Assembly: GCA_023488865.1 (NCBI GenBank)
Contig: JAMDDG010000120.1
Coordinates: 1-6,185, forward strand
DNA: 6,185 bases
Source of the DNA: Bacteroidota bacterium
GTDB taxonomy: Bacteria > Bacteroidota > Bacteroidia > Bacteroidales > Prolixibacteraceae
Direction of reading: 5' to 3'
The position numbers and the translations under genes were made by a program. The number at the start of each line of letters is the position of its first letter. The first letter of the stretch is position 1. Below the pieces are notes generated by a model. The model was not told the DNA's origin, searched no databases, and saw nothing but the letters and a program-made list of their open reading frames with translations. Of the stretch, positions 6,146 to 6,185 are shown one piece after another.

Positions 6146-6185
6146 CGATTTTGCGTTGTACCGAATCCCATTCGACCCGTCTTTT
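6141..6185 (-). CDS. Possible C-terminal tail of an upstream gene (partial)
   Basis: On the minus strand, one frame entering from the right edge reads KRRVEWDSVQRKIV and then TGA (6143-6141). The R-x-V-E-W-D-x-V pattern resembles the C-terminal ends of Gfo/Idh/MocA oxidoreductases, which often sit beside DUF6807 genes, and a 67-nt spacer to the transporter would fit an operon. Fourteen codons cannot prove coding; the other two minus frames are also open for a similar or longer stretch. Treat as a hint only. Confidence 0.25.
   Translation of the reverse strand, partial: KRRVEWDSVQRKIV

Overview
The window is AT-leaning DNA whose convincing genes all lie on the minus strand, read from right to left. 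The organism is probably a member of the Bacteroidota, perhaps an environmental polysaccharide degrader. This rests on several inferences: most starts lack a Shine-Dalgarno and sit behind A/T-rich leaders, the protein families present (DUF5009/NagX-like acyltransferase, DUF6807 lipoprotein, exported glycosidase-like protein) are common there, and the genes are packed like a catabolic operon. No rRNA, tRNA, mobile element or CRISPR array was seen.

Layout in transcription order: (a) 6185-6074, the upstream end, with a possible 14-residue C-terminal tail of a preceding gene and a 14-bp inverted repeat that could be an operator; (b) 6073-4802, an MFS transporter of the oxalate/formate-antiporter or monocarboxylate type; (c) 4805-3660, an M20 (ArgE/DapE-like) metallo-deacylase/peptidase overlapping the transporter by ATGA; (d) 3676-2639, an atypical extended-SDR NAD(P)-binding protein overlapping the M20 gene by 17 bp and preceded by a textbook Shine-Dalgarno; (e) 2638-2499, a 140-bp gap with a doubtful 26-codon ORF; (f) 2498-1377, a multi-pass DUF5009/NagX-like acyltransferase; (g) 1358-411, a DUF6807 lipoprotein 18 bp downstream; (h) 410-309, a 102-bp AT-rich gap; (i) 308 to the left edge, the N-terminus of an exported protein, tentatively glycosidase-like.

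The first three genes are translationally coupled and form a clear core: import of a small, probably acidic solute, cleavage of an amide bond, and a nucleotide-dependent redox or epimerisation step. The next three are envelope or exported proteins (membrane acyltransferase, lipoprotein, secreted protein). They may act on the parent glycan or glycoside. The combination suggests a catabolic locus for an N-acylated or acidic sugar derivative, but no substrate can be read from the sequence. The most unusual observation is that the SDR has Cys where the catalytic Lys of YxxxK should be.
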